From: Hygrocybe punicea
Taxonomy: Eukaryota; Basidiomycota; Agaricomycetes; Agaricales; Hygrophoraceae
Direction: 5' to 3'
DNA length: 64,000 nucleotides
NCBI GenBank assembly: GCA_963556145.1
Contig: OY744465.1
Location: 4,650,001 to 4,714,000 of the forward strand
Within the stretch, counting starts at the first letter, position 1; each line of letters opens with the position of its first letter. The notes beneath the pieces were generated by a model. That model was given only the letters and a program-made list of their open reading frames with translations. It was not told the origin of the DNA and ran no database searches. Position numbers and translations under genes: made by a program. Positions 13,460 through 27,995 of this stretch are shown piece after piece.

Positions 13460-16120
13460 CTAGTCGGAAGTACTTCCCCCAGTACCATTGACAAACTCCG
13501 ATCTGGATGCAGGCCTCGGCGAAGCAGGATATGCATTCAGGATGCTCGCAAAGGTCGGAGGCACAGGTGGTGGCGGCGGTGGTGGAGACGCACTCGCCGC
13601 ATGCGCGATGTATGGCGAATGCTGCGCTCCGGATGCCGATGCTGACGCCGACGACAACGACTCAAGTCGATTCGACCGTGAATTAGAGCGCGTGTGGTGC
13701 GTGTGGGATGGCGAATAATGGTCGACGCCAGAACGCGTACTAGGCGACCTCGACGTCTTCCGATGTGACCGCGCAGGCGCCGTTGGCGATTGCGACGCTG
13801 CACGTGTGCCAGCACGTGACCCCCGCTTCTCCGAGTCCTTCGATGCGGAAGCGGGCATGGGCGGTTTATACTCTTGGATATTCAGCATTTCGGACGTCGT
13901 TGGGGGTGGCAGGACAATTTGGGTCACTCCTGGTTGCAAGTGTTGTTGGCGCGGGCTTTGCGATGTTCGAGGTTTGGGTGAACTAGAGGTTTCTTCAGCT
14001 GTTCCCCTCCGGTCCCGCCCTCGGTCCTTCTCCCGATCCCTGTCACGATCGGATGGATAATATGCACCTATCGGCATGGATGTGTCGAATTCTTCAGGTA
14101 GTGCTGGAATGACGGCTGCGTGTCTACCACCGAGGGGTCTAAGAGATTAAGGTACGTAATAAAATCAGCGCGATCACAATGGGATGGAATGCGCTTTATT
14201 AGGGAGTGGAGTACTTACCCTCCTTCGACAAAGTTCTGCCACACATAGTCCCGCAGCCGATCCGCCCCCGATAACTCTTGAATCAGATGTTTGATTGTGT
14301 TCTGGCCAAGGCCGAAGAAATCGGGACCCGAAACCGAATTTGAATGCTGTCGATTGCGGATATGGTTTGCCTGCTTCACGATATTGGACCACGCGCCAGT
14401 AGCAGTACCCGCAATGACGGGACGGTCAGGAACGTCTGCGGGCACGATCTGAAACTTGGGACCATCTCCGCCATCCAGGATCGTGCAGTGATAGACAACT
14501 TCCGAATGGCGATCGACCGTAGAAAGATAACGTCTAAAAATGGTACCGAAAAAAAGTCAAAAGTCAAAACGCCGGACTCGAGTGAAAACCAAGCGAGGAA
14601 CAAAACACGCACCTCGTGACCTCGTATCCAACAGGAAAAATGTATCGCTCGGTATGGAAATGTTCCCTCATACACACCTCGCCGAGATTGATGACGGTCA
14701 TGATGCCGACATTTAGGGGCAACATGGGTTTGTTCATTTTATCACGGGGAACAGTCGGGATGCTGAAGCTTTTTGAAGTGACTGTGTGTGCCTTTAGTCG
14801 TTTTGGCTTGGCGTGGCGTTGGACTTCGGACGTGGGCCGAGAAGTGGTAGTGGGAGAGCTAGCTGTAGGGTGGAGGTGGGGGTGAGGAGATTGCGGGAGC
14901 ATGGTTGGTGAGCCAGCTGAATTCGAGGTGACACTAGCACCGTCCCCGCCTGGCGCCATGGGGCTGTGGGATTTACCATTACCAGTATTCCCGTTTCGGA
15001 AATACGTTGCCGGAGGGTAAACGGGACCACTACCTCCTGTAGAGCGCGGCGACGGCTCGTCATGTGTAGAGAGCATGGGGGACAATGGCGATTCAGACCG
15101 GTTTTGTTGTTGAGGGGGAGCTGACGATTGTGTAAGTGGATTTTGGCCTTGACGGGATGACGATTGGGAGGTAGATGAGATGTTCTGTGAAGGGCCTGGT
15201 TCTGATTGAGGAGGGGCGGGTGGTTTTAGGCGCAACCTTGCCCCGGTAGTGGATGACACCAAAATTGGCGAAGCAGTCGAATTGATGGTCGCAGGGTGCC
15301 CAGCGTGTGAAGGTCCAGACGATGGGGTGAAAGTCATGAGGGGTTGACCCGTTTGTGGAGGAGCGACGTCCTTTGACTTCTGGCCAGGGCCGTGAGATTG
15401 GGCAGAACCACGGCCACGTCTTGCCGCCCTCCGCACCTCCCTCGCCTCCTCCTCCAAGCGCTCCTTCTTTTCTTCCTCTGCTCGCTTGCGGGCGAGTGGC
15501 CCGACGTGTCTGGATGTGAGCAGAGGGTCGGTGTCTTCGTCTGGGTCATCCTCAGATACTGCTTGGCGAAGGTTTGCAATAAAGGAGTTACGGGCACGGG
15601 TCGAGAGGAGAGATCGAGGGAATGCACCTGAGGAGGGAATGGGAACCGGAGAGGCACTGGAAGCGCCGTTAGGTTTGTTAGGTGGGAGCGATTCAAGCTC
15701 GATGATGCGTTCGAGGAGGACGCTGAGAGTGAGAAAGTTTCAGATGCGCCCGAAGCGGAAAGGGGGCGCCACGTACTCTCTTTCCTCGCGCATTTTTACG
15801 TTGCGTTCACCGGAGCGCTGGAGTTCTGAGCTGGTTTCCTTATGTTTCTGCCATGTATCAATGATGGGGACCAAACGATGAGAAAAGTGAAGGAGACTAA
15901 CCTCTTCGAGGTCGAAATACTTTCTTTTGAGTTTCCTGTACTTTTCGACGACCTCCTGTGTTTCTTTTTGCTTTGGGTGCGCGGCCGTCGGGGTTGTGGA
16001 TGGCAGGGCAGCAGGAACGGGTGGGGGACCCATGACGACGTCCCTATCTGGAGGAGGACCCATTGTGGTGGTGGTGGTGGTGGTGGTGGATGTGGATGAG
16101 GCAGTACGGCGTTTGCTCAT
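13460..16120 (-). CDS. FYRN/FYRC-domain nuclear protein (TBRG1-like)
   Basis: This protein carries the paired F/Y-rich N and C domains found in chromatin proteins such as TBRG1 and trithorax-group factors. The start was chosen at ATG 16120 (MSKRRTASST); an upstream in-frame ATG at 16228 is less likely. After a poly-Thr tract comes a basic coiled-coil (VEKYRKLKRKYFDLEE, then KHKETSSELQRSGERNVKM and VLLERIIELESLP). A long Ser/Pro/Gln-rich linker with a very basic helix near 15457-15380 follows. The FYRN block reads LPLNVGIMTVINLGEVCM then FHTERYIFPVGYEVTR (about 14735-14610). FYRC reads GTATGAWSNIVKQANHIRN then DFFGLGQNTIKHLIQELSG (about 14410-14270). The tail (14077-13460) is low-complexity Arg/Asp/Ser and Pro-rich. 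A role in transcription or chromatin is inferred from the domains only. Confidence 0.85.
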
Positions 16121-16714
16121 TGCTGGGAGGGGGGAGAGCAGGGGGAAATGTGATGGGTGAGCTAGCGACGGGTGAAACCAAGACAAGAAGCGGAGATCAG
16201 CCAAAGAAAGGCACGGCGCCAAACACAAACGTGGCTGGTATACATTTACTTATTTTTTTTCTCGGCTATGCAGCTTGTCCTTGTTCTGTCAGATACCAGT
16301 ACGACGAGCACATTAATTGACTGTAAACGCAGTTCCCTAAGGCTATGAAAGCTGTATGAGCTACTAGAGTATGGAAAATTCGACGCTGGCTAGCTATGGC
16401 GTTGAGTCGAGGACACCGAAACCTTAACTGCCACTACGCCTATGGTGCGCTGCTGCCCGTTTCGGCAGTCCACGCAGGCAGTCCTTCGGGAGCTCTGGAG
16501 CCCTGGAGTACCACATGTCCTCATTTCCAGAATATCACGTCAAGAATTAGGTAGTACCGGTCAGATGCGTTACGAGGCTGGGAATGCGGGTGATTGGGAG
16601 GAGCCTCTTCAAGAACTGGCTACCCCCATTTGTCAATGCGGGTCCGAAGTCACGTGGGCGCACCGTGACCTCTCTCGTCACGCTCTCGTGACTCAAAACA
16701 TCTCTATTTATTTC
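16121..16714. other. Divergent intergenic region, FYR gene / RAD4
   Basis: About 590 bp between two divergent start codons. A 105-aa-equivalent open stretch runs into the RAD4 start from upstream (from 16442) but has no recognised content. The alternative is that it belongs to the RAD4 N-terminus. No tRNA, repeat or clear promoter element was seen. Confidence 0.4.
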
Positions 16715-19700
16715 ATGCTCGTCGCCGCAGGCAGCGAAAGCGACGACAACGACGACGACTGGGAGGAAGTCGATGTCCCTCAAAACGTTCACCAACACAT
16801 CGAAATCACCCTCAACCCACGTCAAAAACAAGATACCACCCCAAAGTCAGTATCCATCCACATTTACCATTCATCAATGTTGTTGACTTCGCGCATATAG
16901 GAAGAAAGGCTCATCGTATGCTGACCGCCTTGCCCGCATACACTGCCATAAAATTCATTCAATATGTCTTCTCGCAAACGCTTCCACCCGTAACGCTTGG
17001 ATAAACGACCCATTGTTGCACGTACGTTCCCGCACTTCTCTGCCGTCAATGAACACGTAAATATTATCCCAACGAAAACAGGCCCGTCTCTTGTCCCTCA
17101 CACCACTCTCTCTTCAAAACGCGTTCGTCGTGATCACCAAATCTCGTGTGCCAGATCAAAACCAACGCGGTCGCCTCTTTGAAGCAGCCACCACTCGCCT
17201 GACAGAATGGTGGGCGCAGACCTTCTTCCAAGTCACTTTTTCCGGGCACATCCGCAGCAGAACTTTCGACGACGTACAAGCCCAGATCGCTGGGCTCTCT
17301 CCCGACGCTCTCGTGGACACGCTGGAAGACTCAGACGAGGGAGAACTCGTTCGCAGTTCAAAGAGCCTCATGAAACACGCCTTAATGGGCACCGGATCTC
17401 GTGATACCAGTGCTCAGCTGTTCACAGCCCTGTGTAGGGCTCTCGGAATCCCCGCTCGCTTGGTGGTCAGTCTGCAGAGTGTGTCATGGCAAGCTGGAAT
17501 GGGGAAACACGGGACAAGCGGTAACAAGAGGAAGCGAACTGATGTGGGAAAGGGAAAGGGAAAGGGAAGAGCCCAAGAGTCTTCACAGGAGAGTGAGCAA
17601 GAGAACGAAGATGAGGAAATCGACAAAGGAAAGGGGAAGGCGAAGCAAGGATCCTTTCCCGGTGCAGGACAATCCTTTGATGGCAGTATCTCCAAGCGCA
17701 GTAAAGCAAAAGCAACTCCCGTCGTCAAATTGCGGAAAAGTAAAGGCCACACTTTAGGTTCTTCATCAACTACTCCTTACCGGCGCCAAGGTATGTAAAA
17801 TTTCAAACACGTACAAAGATACATTATTCACAACAGGATTATTCAGAAACCCCAGACCCATCTACTACCGCCCCTGTCTTCTGGACAGAAGTATTCTCTC
17901 GCCCTGACACTCGCTGGCTTCCCGTTGACCCCGTCCGCAATATCGTCAACAGGCGCAAAGCCTTTGACCCGACACCTAGCTCCACAGACCGTACGAAGCA
18001 GGAGAACCGCATGGTTTATGTCGTGGCGTTCGAAGAGGACGGGTACGCCCGAGACGTGACACCGCGGTATGCCAAGGAATACGGTGCGAAGGTCGCCAAG
18101 ATGCAGGGAGCGGGCGGTGGTGGCGGCGGTGGTGGCAGACGGAGGAAGCAGTGGTGGGAACGCGTGGTCGGTATCGTCAGCCGCCCTTATCGACTGGTGA
18201 GTCTGGAACCGAATGAGGGCAACTCCCCTAACCGTGCTTGTTAGCTTCGGGATGACTTGGAGGACGAGGAGCTACAGGTGAATCAGATAATGGAGGGAAT
18301 GCCCAACTCCATGGCTGGATTCAAAGATCATCCTCTGTACGACTGCCAACACATACTATTAACTCAACGTTCGCACCTAACTTTTCTTCCCGCAGGTACG
18401 CCCTCGTGCGGCACCTTAAGCGTGACGAGGTCATCCACCCTCTCACTGAACTCGGCAAGTTCCGTGGTGAACCCGTGTACGCTCGCTCAGCCGTTATCTC
18501 CCTCAAGACCGCGGAGAATTGGATGCGCATCGGGCGCAAAGTCAAGGCGGGGTGCCAGCCGATGAAGTGGGTGAAGCAGCGTGCTGCGACGGTGAATAAG
18601 CGCCGGGAGATCGAGCTAGCGATGGAGAGAACAAGGGCAGCGGCGGGAGGTGGGGCTAGCGTCGGGGAGGATGTGATGCAAGGTTTGTACGCCATGGCCC
18701 AGACGGAGCTTCACAAGCCCGACCCGGTCGTCAATGTATGTTTGGTTTAATGTCCAATTCGCCTCGTTGTCCATCTGATGCCAATGTCTTAGCACAGGGT
18801 AAGATTCCCAAGAACGATTTCGGTAACATCGATCTGTATGTGCCGTCGATGCTGCCAGATGGAGCGGTACACCTTCCATGTATGTCCATCTCTGTGGCTG
18901 AATGTGTTCTGATGCTCATTATTTTGGGATTTCCAGTCAAGGGTATGGCAAAAATCGCTAGAAAATTAGGATTCGATTATGCCGAAGCAGTGGTACGTTT
19001 TTTTCTCCTTCTACTTCTAACTCGTTATTTGAATATGTTTATCGTCAAAAAAGACAAGTTTCGAATTCAAGAACCGCAGAGCTTTTCCAGTGATCGAAGG
19101 TGTGGTCGTCGCCGCTGGAAACGAGACGATCTTGCTTGAGGTATGTTGCCTCACGTGGGTCCACATTGTATTGGTTCCGTTGCTGACATATTTCTGGGAA
19201 TGCCCTGTGTCAGGCATACTTGGAGGCTGAGCGAGATGCGGAAGAGAGAGCACGTCTCAAGCGACAGGCGCGGGTTATCAAGTTATGGACGCGCCTCGTG
19301 CAGGGTCTGCGTATCCGACAACGACTCCAAGAAGAGTATGTTGATAAACCGGATCCGACGGGACAGTTGAGCGCCAATGAAGATTCAGAAATGGTAGACG
19401 AGGTTGGGATTTTTCCTTATTTCTTGTTACTTCTCCCGTATCAGGCAGGAATTATTACGTTGCTTTTCTTTTATAGAAGATTCCTCAAGATCTCGGCGAG
19501 GGTGGCTCGGGCGGCGGTTTTCTGATTGGTGCTGATGATGTGGTGCAGCCTTATCATCTTCCCAGATACCAATATCAGCCATCTGAACCACATTCGTCGT
19601 CGGGCACTCCCGCTCTCGCTGACCCGGAACAGAATAGTGTCGTGGAGAACGGCGGCGTTTCTGTGCCAGCTATAATATATGCACTCGAAACGATGGATGA

Positions 19701-20208
19701 TGACCAGGATCAGGACCTGCATTCGGAGCACATGTCGACCAGCTTTCTGCCCGCGTTGGGGAATGGTGTCCCTAAGACCATGAGAGAGATGGCGGAGGAT
19801 GCGGCGCGGATGCAGGATCGACGTGCTCCTGGTGAGGTATTATTAGATGGTGACGACGAAGACGAATATCGTGGTGGGACATCACCTGTTGCGAGACTGA
19901 TGGCTACAAACGAGAAGAAAACCAATGGTAAGGTGACTCCCAGGACTAGGAAGTCTGCTACAACGACAACGGCGACAACGATGAAGAAGAAGAGAGGGAG
20001 GGCCAACTCCGACTTGGAGCATAGTATTGCTCCATTGCGTGACGGGGGTAGTCCGTCACCTGCGAAACGGGGGAAAGGAATGACGGATTCATCCACGTCT
20101 ACTCCTGCATCAGGCCGGGTGTTACGCCCTCGCTCGTCGAAGAGTACAACCAAAATTCAAGAAGAGAAGGATCTGGAAGCAGCATTTCAGAGGGCAACTG
20201 CGGGATAA
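16715..20208 (+). CDS. RAD4: DNA damage recognition protein Rad4/XPC
   Basis: This is the lesion sensor of global-genome nucleotide excision repair, working with Rad23 in the nucleus. The N-terminus chosen is ATG 16715, followed directly by an acidic stretch (GSESDDNDDDWEEVDVP) typical of fungal Rad4. The transglutaminase-like fold includes SRDTSAQLFTALCRALGIPA (about 17398-17460) and, after a Lys-rich insertion, FWTEVFSRPDTRWLPVDPVR (about 17880-17935). BHD1 starts at LVRHLKRDEVIHPLTELGKF. BHD2 and BHD3 include KIPKNDFGNIDLYVPSMLP, KGMAKIARKLGFDYAEAV and VIEGVVVAAGNETILLEAY. The C-terminus is basic and disordered, ending AAFQRATAG before TAA. It is convergent with TRM61, with about 80 bp between stops. 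Around nine short introns are needed; a Gly run near 18110-18140 interrupts the core. Confidence 0.93.
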
Positions 20209-20290
20209 CAAATTTAATACCAACTAGAATCTACATGACATATGGTATACACTTGTAATTGCTATTCAGTCTTCTCCGAGACGCACAGTG

Positions 20291-22107
<1,817 letters not shown>

Positions 22108-22482
22108 CACTGACAGGATCCAAGTTATGGTGGAACAAATCTGTGCAGATTGAAAGCTGTCAGGTGAAATCTGATTGCAAGAGAAAATTGAGAAATAAAT
22201 TGTTTGCTGCCGACATTTCTCACCGTTGCACTGCCAACTTGCACGCCAGTCGCCCGGAGTCTGGTGCCTCGTGCTAGCCCAAGATCGCCCAATGCACTCG
22301 TATCTGCCGTTTTAACCGGCCTCCGCCTCTTCCATACAAGTTTCGACCAAGGACTATGGTCCATCAAGTACCCTTGCAACTCCAGCCCTTCTAGAAATAC
22401 TCTTTTTTGATTTTCCCTTTCCCTCCTCAACCAGCCAAAGATTACTTCCGTTTCTCCACCTGACATCCTCGTACAGCCTAAT
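22108..22482. other. Divergent intergenic region, TRM61 / PAS gene
   Basis: These 375 bp hold both promoters. Open frames on each strand (for example + 22204-22410) carry no recognised motif and are probably leader sequence. No repeat or RNA gene was seen. Confidence 0.4.
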
Positions 22483-23916
22483 ATGGATACAAATCCCCCT
22501 TGTGTGTCCTTCAGTATGTTCTTTTTGTTTCTGTGGTCTTGGGCACCGTCGTAACCGTGCTTTGACCCCTTAGTTGGGATTGTGGATTTTTCTGAGGAAG
22601 TAAGGCCATTTCTTCCTCATAACGGAACTTCCATTGACTCTGGACTAGGCACGTTGGATTTTCCTTACTGATTCCGTAACAGATCTTTTGGGTACGAGCT
22701 CTTACTCCGTATCGCTCACGTCACCCTGAATTGTCCAGGGTATGAACCTCATGAACTGGTTGGAAAACCGTCGTTACAGCTGGTTCACCCAGATGAGTTT
22801 CCGAGAGTTAAACAAATGCACTAGTGAGTAGGCCATTCATTCCATTGATCATGTAGGTCGTGCATTGAGAAAGCAATTTACTCAGTGATACTATCAGCCA
22901 AGACAAAGCCGCCGTATTGGCTTACCTGCGGATGAGACACAAAGATCCATACAAAGGATACATTCTGTGTGGGATCGTTAGTAGCCGTGGTTCACTGACC
23001 TTTTTATGGCACTGAAAGTTTTCCTACCAGTCACGAACTGTCGTCCACAACGTGCTCGTCGGTAGCGTGTCATTCGCTAGCCCTGGCCCGAAGGCCATGC
23101 ATAATGCGTCTACGGCGCAAGAAGTGGAGATAGTCACACCTTCTGCCACAGACTTCGAGTTCCGGGTAAGCAACGACCACATTGGCGTAGGAGCACTGAC
23201 ATTCTCACCGCATTCTAGCGATGGAATGACCCATCTCCGATGCCCCCGAGTCCTCGTCTGTCTCCTGTCTCGGATGCACCTTCCCCTAGCTCTCCATCCT
23301 CGGAACATAGCGGTAGTTCGAGTGATACCCGATCACAAAAAAAGCCCGCTGTCATCAGCTTCGACCCTTTACCCTTGCAGTCTTTACGCACGGCGCTCAT
23401 TCTGGATCGCTTTACCGTCAATTGCACTGTTATCTATTGTTCAAACGACAATCTGGTTTCTACCATCACTGTCATGGGCCGTAGCTTCTTTGACTTTGTC
23501 GCCCAGAAGGATGAAGACGTGGTCCGAAGTTGGATTGATGTCATCAAGGGTTGGGGAGTCAATGAGCGAGGGCAGCCGAGCGATGGCGGGTTCGGGTTCG
23601 GGAAGTTTGTGTTATGTAAAGAGGGGCGTGATTCATCGTGCGATTAGACTTTTCTTTTTTCCTTCTACAACAATTCATATGCCTGCCTTTTCGTAGCTCT
23701 CGTGTCACCGATCCTCCACCGTCAAGACGTCGAAACGGGTCGCAGAGTGCGAGGACACAGCCACCTCGGAATGCCGCTCGGTCTGGTGCAGCTGTTCCAG
23801 CGCGGCCACGTCCGCGCCCTCAGCCATCCAGTTTGTCGGCAGAGCAGGTGACGGTCGACGCCATCTTTTCTGCCCACTCCGACGGATTAATGGTCATCCT
23901 CCGGAGGTCCTCGTAA
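22483..23916 (+). CDS. PAS-domain protein, putative sensor or regulator
   Basis: The start is ATG 22483 (MDTNPPCVSF), followed by short exons. The PAS core is recognisable in spliced order: IGIVDFSEE, then LLGYEPHELVGKPSLQLVHP and DEFPRVKQMH, then DKAAVLAYLRMRHKDPYKGY. PAS domains bind small ligands or flavins and mediate dimerisation; no DNA-binding or kinase domain is visible here. A second, weaker PAS-like stretch may lie at LRTALILDRFTVNCTVIYCS and MGRSFFDFVAQKDEDVVRSW (about 23389-23550). The C-terminus is Arg/Pro-rich (PARPRPRPQPSSL) and ends HSDGLMVILRRSS. Between them is a Ser/Pro linker. The PAS call is good; the role is unknown. Confidence 0.75.
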
Positions 23917-24157
23917 CCGCACGCATCGTAATTAGTCTCTTCGTCTTCCATCTGTACGACATGCCAAACGTGACGGCTGTCACCGTGTGTTTCTGATCTT
24001 GTGCTGAAATTCATGTATCAATGATTTTTGTTTAACCGTCGTAGTTATGTGTATGATAAAACGGTTAGCAAGCTGGTGTAATTATTATAACCCAAACCGT
24101 ATTTGCTTGAAAACAGGGGTCTTTTGCTCCGAGTATAGGCAACGACGAGAACAGTCG

Positions 24158-25107
24158 ATGGCACCAAGCTTCGTTGCAGAGTACGATGGTCATACCCACG
24201 TCCTCCTCATAACGACTGGGAGTGTGGCGTCAATTAAGACTCCCTTGGTCGTCTCTGAACTCTTACGCGTTTGCCCTGTAACACCTTTCTGTCCAGACCC
24301 CACTCTTGACTGCGTGGTTTTTTTAGTACGATAATGTAAAGGTCGAGGTGGTATCCACCAAGGCTTCACTGTCGTTTTTCGATAGGAAAGAAGTCGAGAA
24401 GATTGGGGCAAGAGTTTGGACTGATCAAGACGAATGGACGGTGTGTCTCCTACCTCGCTGGAATCCCCGCAATCTATTTCATCTGCACTTCAGGGAGAAT
24501 ACAAAATTGGTGATCCCATCCTCCACATCGAACTGCGGCGGTGGGCAGATATCGTTCTGGTTGCCCCTTGCTCGGCAAACACCCTCTCGAAAATGGCGCA
24601 CGGCCTTTGTGACAACCTCGTGGCACGTCTCACCCCCCGCCCCTCCTCATTTCTTCGCTCAAGTTTGCTAAACCCCAATCTCAACAGACATCGCTCCTTC
24701 GAGCCCTCGCACCCACCACCCCGACGTACATCTTCCCGGCTATGAACACTCTGATGTACGAACACCCCCTCACATCTGAACACCTCAGAATTGTACGTGA
24801 TGTCGTTGGCTATGAAATAGTCGGACCGATAGGTAAGGTATTGGCATGTGGCGATATCGGTACGTGCTTCCCGTGGGCTTGGTTTTCTCTTGCCTTTTGG
24901 TTTCTTGCGTCATGTTGGTGTCATGTTGGTGTTATTTTTTTGCCGTTGTCCGCACAGGCGGTGCCATGCCAGTGTTCGTGGTCGAGTTGAACGCTGATGG
25001 TAACACAATGTATAGGCTTAGGAGCAATGACGGAATGGCGAGATATCGTTCAGATCGTAGTAGACAAATGTCAGCTTCGAGTGTATCAAGCTGAAGAAGA
25101 ATTGTAA
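24158..25107 (+). CDS. Phosphopantothenoylcysteine decarboxylase, Hal3/Vhs3/PPCDC flavoprotein
   Basis: This is an HFCD-family flavoprotein that decarboxylates 4'-phosphopantothenoylcysteine in coenzyme A synthesis. Fungal relatives (Hal3/Vhs3) can also inhibit the phosphatase Ppz1. The start is ATG 24158. Spliced order: THVLLITTGSVASIKTPLVV (FMN-binding start), VKVEVVSTKASLSFFDRKEV, RRWADIVLVAPCSANTLSKM then AHGLCDNL, PTYIFPAMNTLMYEHPLT and VGPIGKVLACGDIG. The PAMN motif supplies the catalytic Asn, and ACGDIG is the substrate clamp with its conserved Cys; both are present. It ends VYQAEEEL, TAA at 25105. No long acidic tail as in yeast Hal3 is seen, so a plain PPCDC role is favoured. Confidence 0.92.
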
Positions 25108-26140
25108 TTCATCAGTCACGGTTTTCGTTTTGTTTACACGTTCAGGCCCAAGTGCCAAGTTTATAACGAGCATCATTACAGCGCGAGTAAAAGATATATA
25201 GACCCAGAGCGTCGAGGCGATGGGACCGGTGTAGCTGACCTGGGAGCCGCAAAAAATCCTGACATGATCGCCCCACTCGACTTCCTAATACTTACCCTTT
25301 CGTCCACGCTGATCATCGAATTCGGCTTGCTCGTACCAACGGATTGTGGACATGCCCGCAGGTTCTATTGCCGTCCTCATGATTCTCCCCCCGGTAAGCA
25401 TAGAGCGCACGCCAGATGACCTCCTTACGCACTCGTAGGCAGCCGGGAAGACGACGCAACATTTGGCGCCGCGCTCGTATTGGTATTAACATAATGAGCA
25501 TCATGGATCTGCTCCAACTGCCTGAAGCTGACGAGACTTTTACGAATCCGCCGAAGCCCAAAGTTGTGCAACTAGGGCATTTAGTGCCGCACGGTTCGCG
25601 TTGAAAATGTGGGGACCGTAGTGGTGTAGTACGCGCTTACTATCGATGGGTTAGAGCACCTCGACGTCAACGATAGTTCCCATCGTCAAATTCCTTGACG
25701 CTGATGTGAGGCCCGCTTGCCGTGTGATGAGAGGGGTCAATTAGGCCCGCAAACATGGGCTTTGCTCTTTCGCAGTATCCAGAGGAATGATGGGTTCCAG
25801 CGCAACTCGATACGACAGTTTGCTCCACGGCACCATTGCAATTTTTTCAAGAACTACTCCAGTCAGGTCCTTGCGAAGTTCCGGAATATTGATATATTTT
25901 GGAATTGTGGCGAACTGCACACACTCGTGGAGTGAGAGGATGTTCACGGTACCCTTTTAGCGGCATCCTGCTCATTTTCGTGAGGGGTAGGCGACGAGCA
26001 TAGAGAGGCCGCGCAGTGAGTGATATCTGCGAGACAGCCAGTTGCTCCAACTTGTCAAGAAGCATTTGGACAACTTGAATAGTCGCGTGGTGAAATACGC
26101 TCAGTCACGTGCTTGCCAGTTTCTTTCAAGTTACTGCAGG
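25108..26140 (-). other. Unresolved interval; possible multi-exon gene on -
   Basis: No product was recognised in this 1-kb stretch. The minus strand has an ATG at 26065 (MLLDKLEQLAVSQISL), only 75 bp from the divergent MDE1 start. A plausible coding run follows (IPKYINIPELRKDLTGVVLE then KIAMVPWSKLSYRVALEPII, about 25905-25790). Further short in-frame pieces with GT/AG edges run to about 25200, for example one ending RACPQSVGTSKPNSM. The pieces could form one small spliced gene, but I could not join them unambiguously and give no function. The plus-strand frame at 25416-25604 is probably a shadow. Confidence 0.3.
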
Positions 26141-27225
26141 ATGTCTAGCGACAACGCCGACGCTCTTGTAACCTCGTCTGATCCGCTTCACGTTAGTTTA
26201 GGCGGGTTCTATTCAGGCATTTCTGAAGCCTGATCAAGCCCCCTCGTTTGTAGCCTGCAAATCTCATCCCGGAACTCTGCCAAGCATTTTATAAGCTTGG
26301 CTGGGTTACCGGTACTGGAGGCGGTATCACCATTCGTACCGGGTGAGCACACTGCCAAAAAAAATACTTTTGGAATTTTCCTTTGAAGGGTGCTTCTTTA
26401 TAGTGACAAGGTATACATCGCACCCTCAGGAGTTCAAAAAGAACGAATCCAAGCGTCTCATATCTTTGTGCTCCCTTTTCCTCAACCCGCTCCGTCTCCG
26501 CATACCGACCGCATATTTCTCCGTCGCCCTGATGCAAGCCTGAAGGAATCCGCTTGTACGCCATTATTCTGGAATGCGTTTGATCTTCGTGATGCCGGGA
26601 GTTGCATTCATACTCATTCGCAAAGCGCCGTGATGGCTACAATGTTGTGGCCTAGTAATATCTTTCGTATTTCGCATCAAGTAGGTTCTCTTGACCTCGT
26701 GTTATCGATCGTTCTTCGTGACTCCTTGATATTTTAGGAGGTATTTCTTGGCAATTTCTTGTTCGACATCAGAGGTTGAGACACAAGGGTCGTTTTTAGA
26801 TGATCAAAGGTATTCGCCTTGGAGGAACTGGACGGGCTCTGTCGTTTCTGGACACGTTGGAGGTTCCGATCATCGAGAATACACCCAACGAGGAAGATCT
26901 CAAGGATAGTATGGCTGAAGCAATGGTTAAATATCCCGATGCTGCAGCAATACTTGTTCGTAGGCATGGCGTCTACGTATGGGGTTTGTTCTTCGTTCAG
27001 ATGTTTTTTTGTACATCCCACTCACCGATCTTGACAGGGTTGGGCTGGGAAAGCGCAAAGACACAAGCTGAGGTCCCTATTTTCCTTTGTCGCTCATTTG
27101 CTATTTCCATTGAAAGTTTATAGTGTCTTGACTATCTCTTCGAACTCGGGGTAAAGATGAGGTTGGCGAATGTTCCCACTGTCCTGGAAAATGATATAAA
27201 CCAATCTGGGAGTCGACAATTGTAA
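26141..27225 (+). CDS. MDE1: Methylthioribulose-1-phosphate dehydratase (MtnB/Mde1)
   Basis: This is a class II aldolase-fold, zinc-dependent dehydratase of the methionine salvage pathway. It converts methylthioribulose-1-phosphate to the diketo intermediate in the cytosol. The start is ATG 26141 ([17 protein letters not shown]). Spliced order: [58 protein letters not shown] (the HTH pair are zinc ligands), [10 protein letters not shown] with the presumed catalytic Glu, [17 protein letters not shown], and [15 protein letters not shown] with the third zinc-ligand His. The final exon reads [20 protein letters not shown] and stops at TAA 27223. All key residues seen are intact. Length (about 240-250 aa) matches fungal Mde1. 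Confidence 0.93.
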
Positions 27226-27890
27226 ATTTTGAAGGTTTGACGATCCAGGTACCCATTGTGCCCATTGACATATCTGATTACTGCGTTGTTCCACCAGTTT
27301 CTGTAATGCACATACTTCCCAAACCACATCTGCCAGCCTTGCTTCGTCTAGACGCTGTCATCGATGTATTCCAAACCGTGGAACCGTTAGAAAAATATGA
27401 ACAAAACGATGAATGTGAAATTGTCAAGTTCCTTGCACAGCTGACATTACCGTGTCTGCTGGGTTACCCCACATCAACTGTGTGCTAGTCTGCCTTCACC
27501 TTACTGTTCTGTGCCGGGTTGAAGATTTCTCCATCAACTTGAATATCAACAGCACAAACCATCCAAACACTTGTTGAATCTCCAAGCAAATGTTTTCACA
27601 ATTATTATTGTATACCTGAACAAGTTTAGCCGAATCTATATATGAATCAGGGTGCTCGGCTGTACCAATTCTGACATGCTATCGGCCTATGGAATATCGG
27701 ATATGCATAAACCAGCGACTCTACTTGATGGTAATGGTGACCATCAGTGCAAACTTCTGGTACGATAAGCTTGGATACAGTCCTGAAGATAGAATTTTCA
27801 ATGCCCTCAATGCCCTGATGAGTGGGGGTATCATACTCTTGGATTATGGTGGGCATTACTGGACAAAACCTGCTCTCTTTGCATTTCACC
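27226..27890. other. Gene-poor interval between MDE1 and the transposon island
   Basis: Open frames at 27237-27488 (+) and 27647-27895 (-) show no family motif. This is probably MDE1 3' sequence followed by the edge of the transposon island. Confidence 0.4.
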
Positions 27891-27905
27891 ATCAATGCGC
27901 ATCAA

Positions 27906-27924
27906 TGGAAGCGAATCCACAGCA
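27906..27924 (+). repeat. Left 19-bp inverted repeat of the PIF-like element
   Basis: TGGAAGCGAATCCACAGCA, perfectly inverted at 37642-37660. GCGCAT is found a few bases outside both copies, with small indels. Confidence 0.7.
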
Positions 27925-27995
27925 TATAACATAAATCGTATCGTAAATGTACCCTTTCTGAGTCTCGAAAAAAAAGATATGTCTGATTTTATGTA

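Noticed and set aside
16442..16714. Upstream extension of RAD4
   Set aside because: The added residues are Cys/Trp-rich and unlike Rad4; the ATG at 16715 is followed directly by the typical acidic start.
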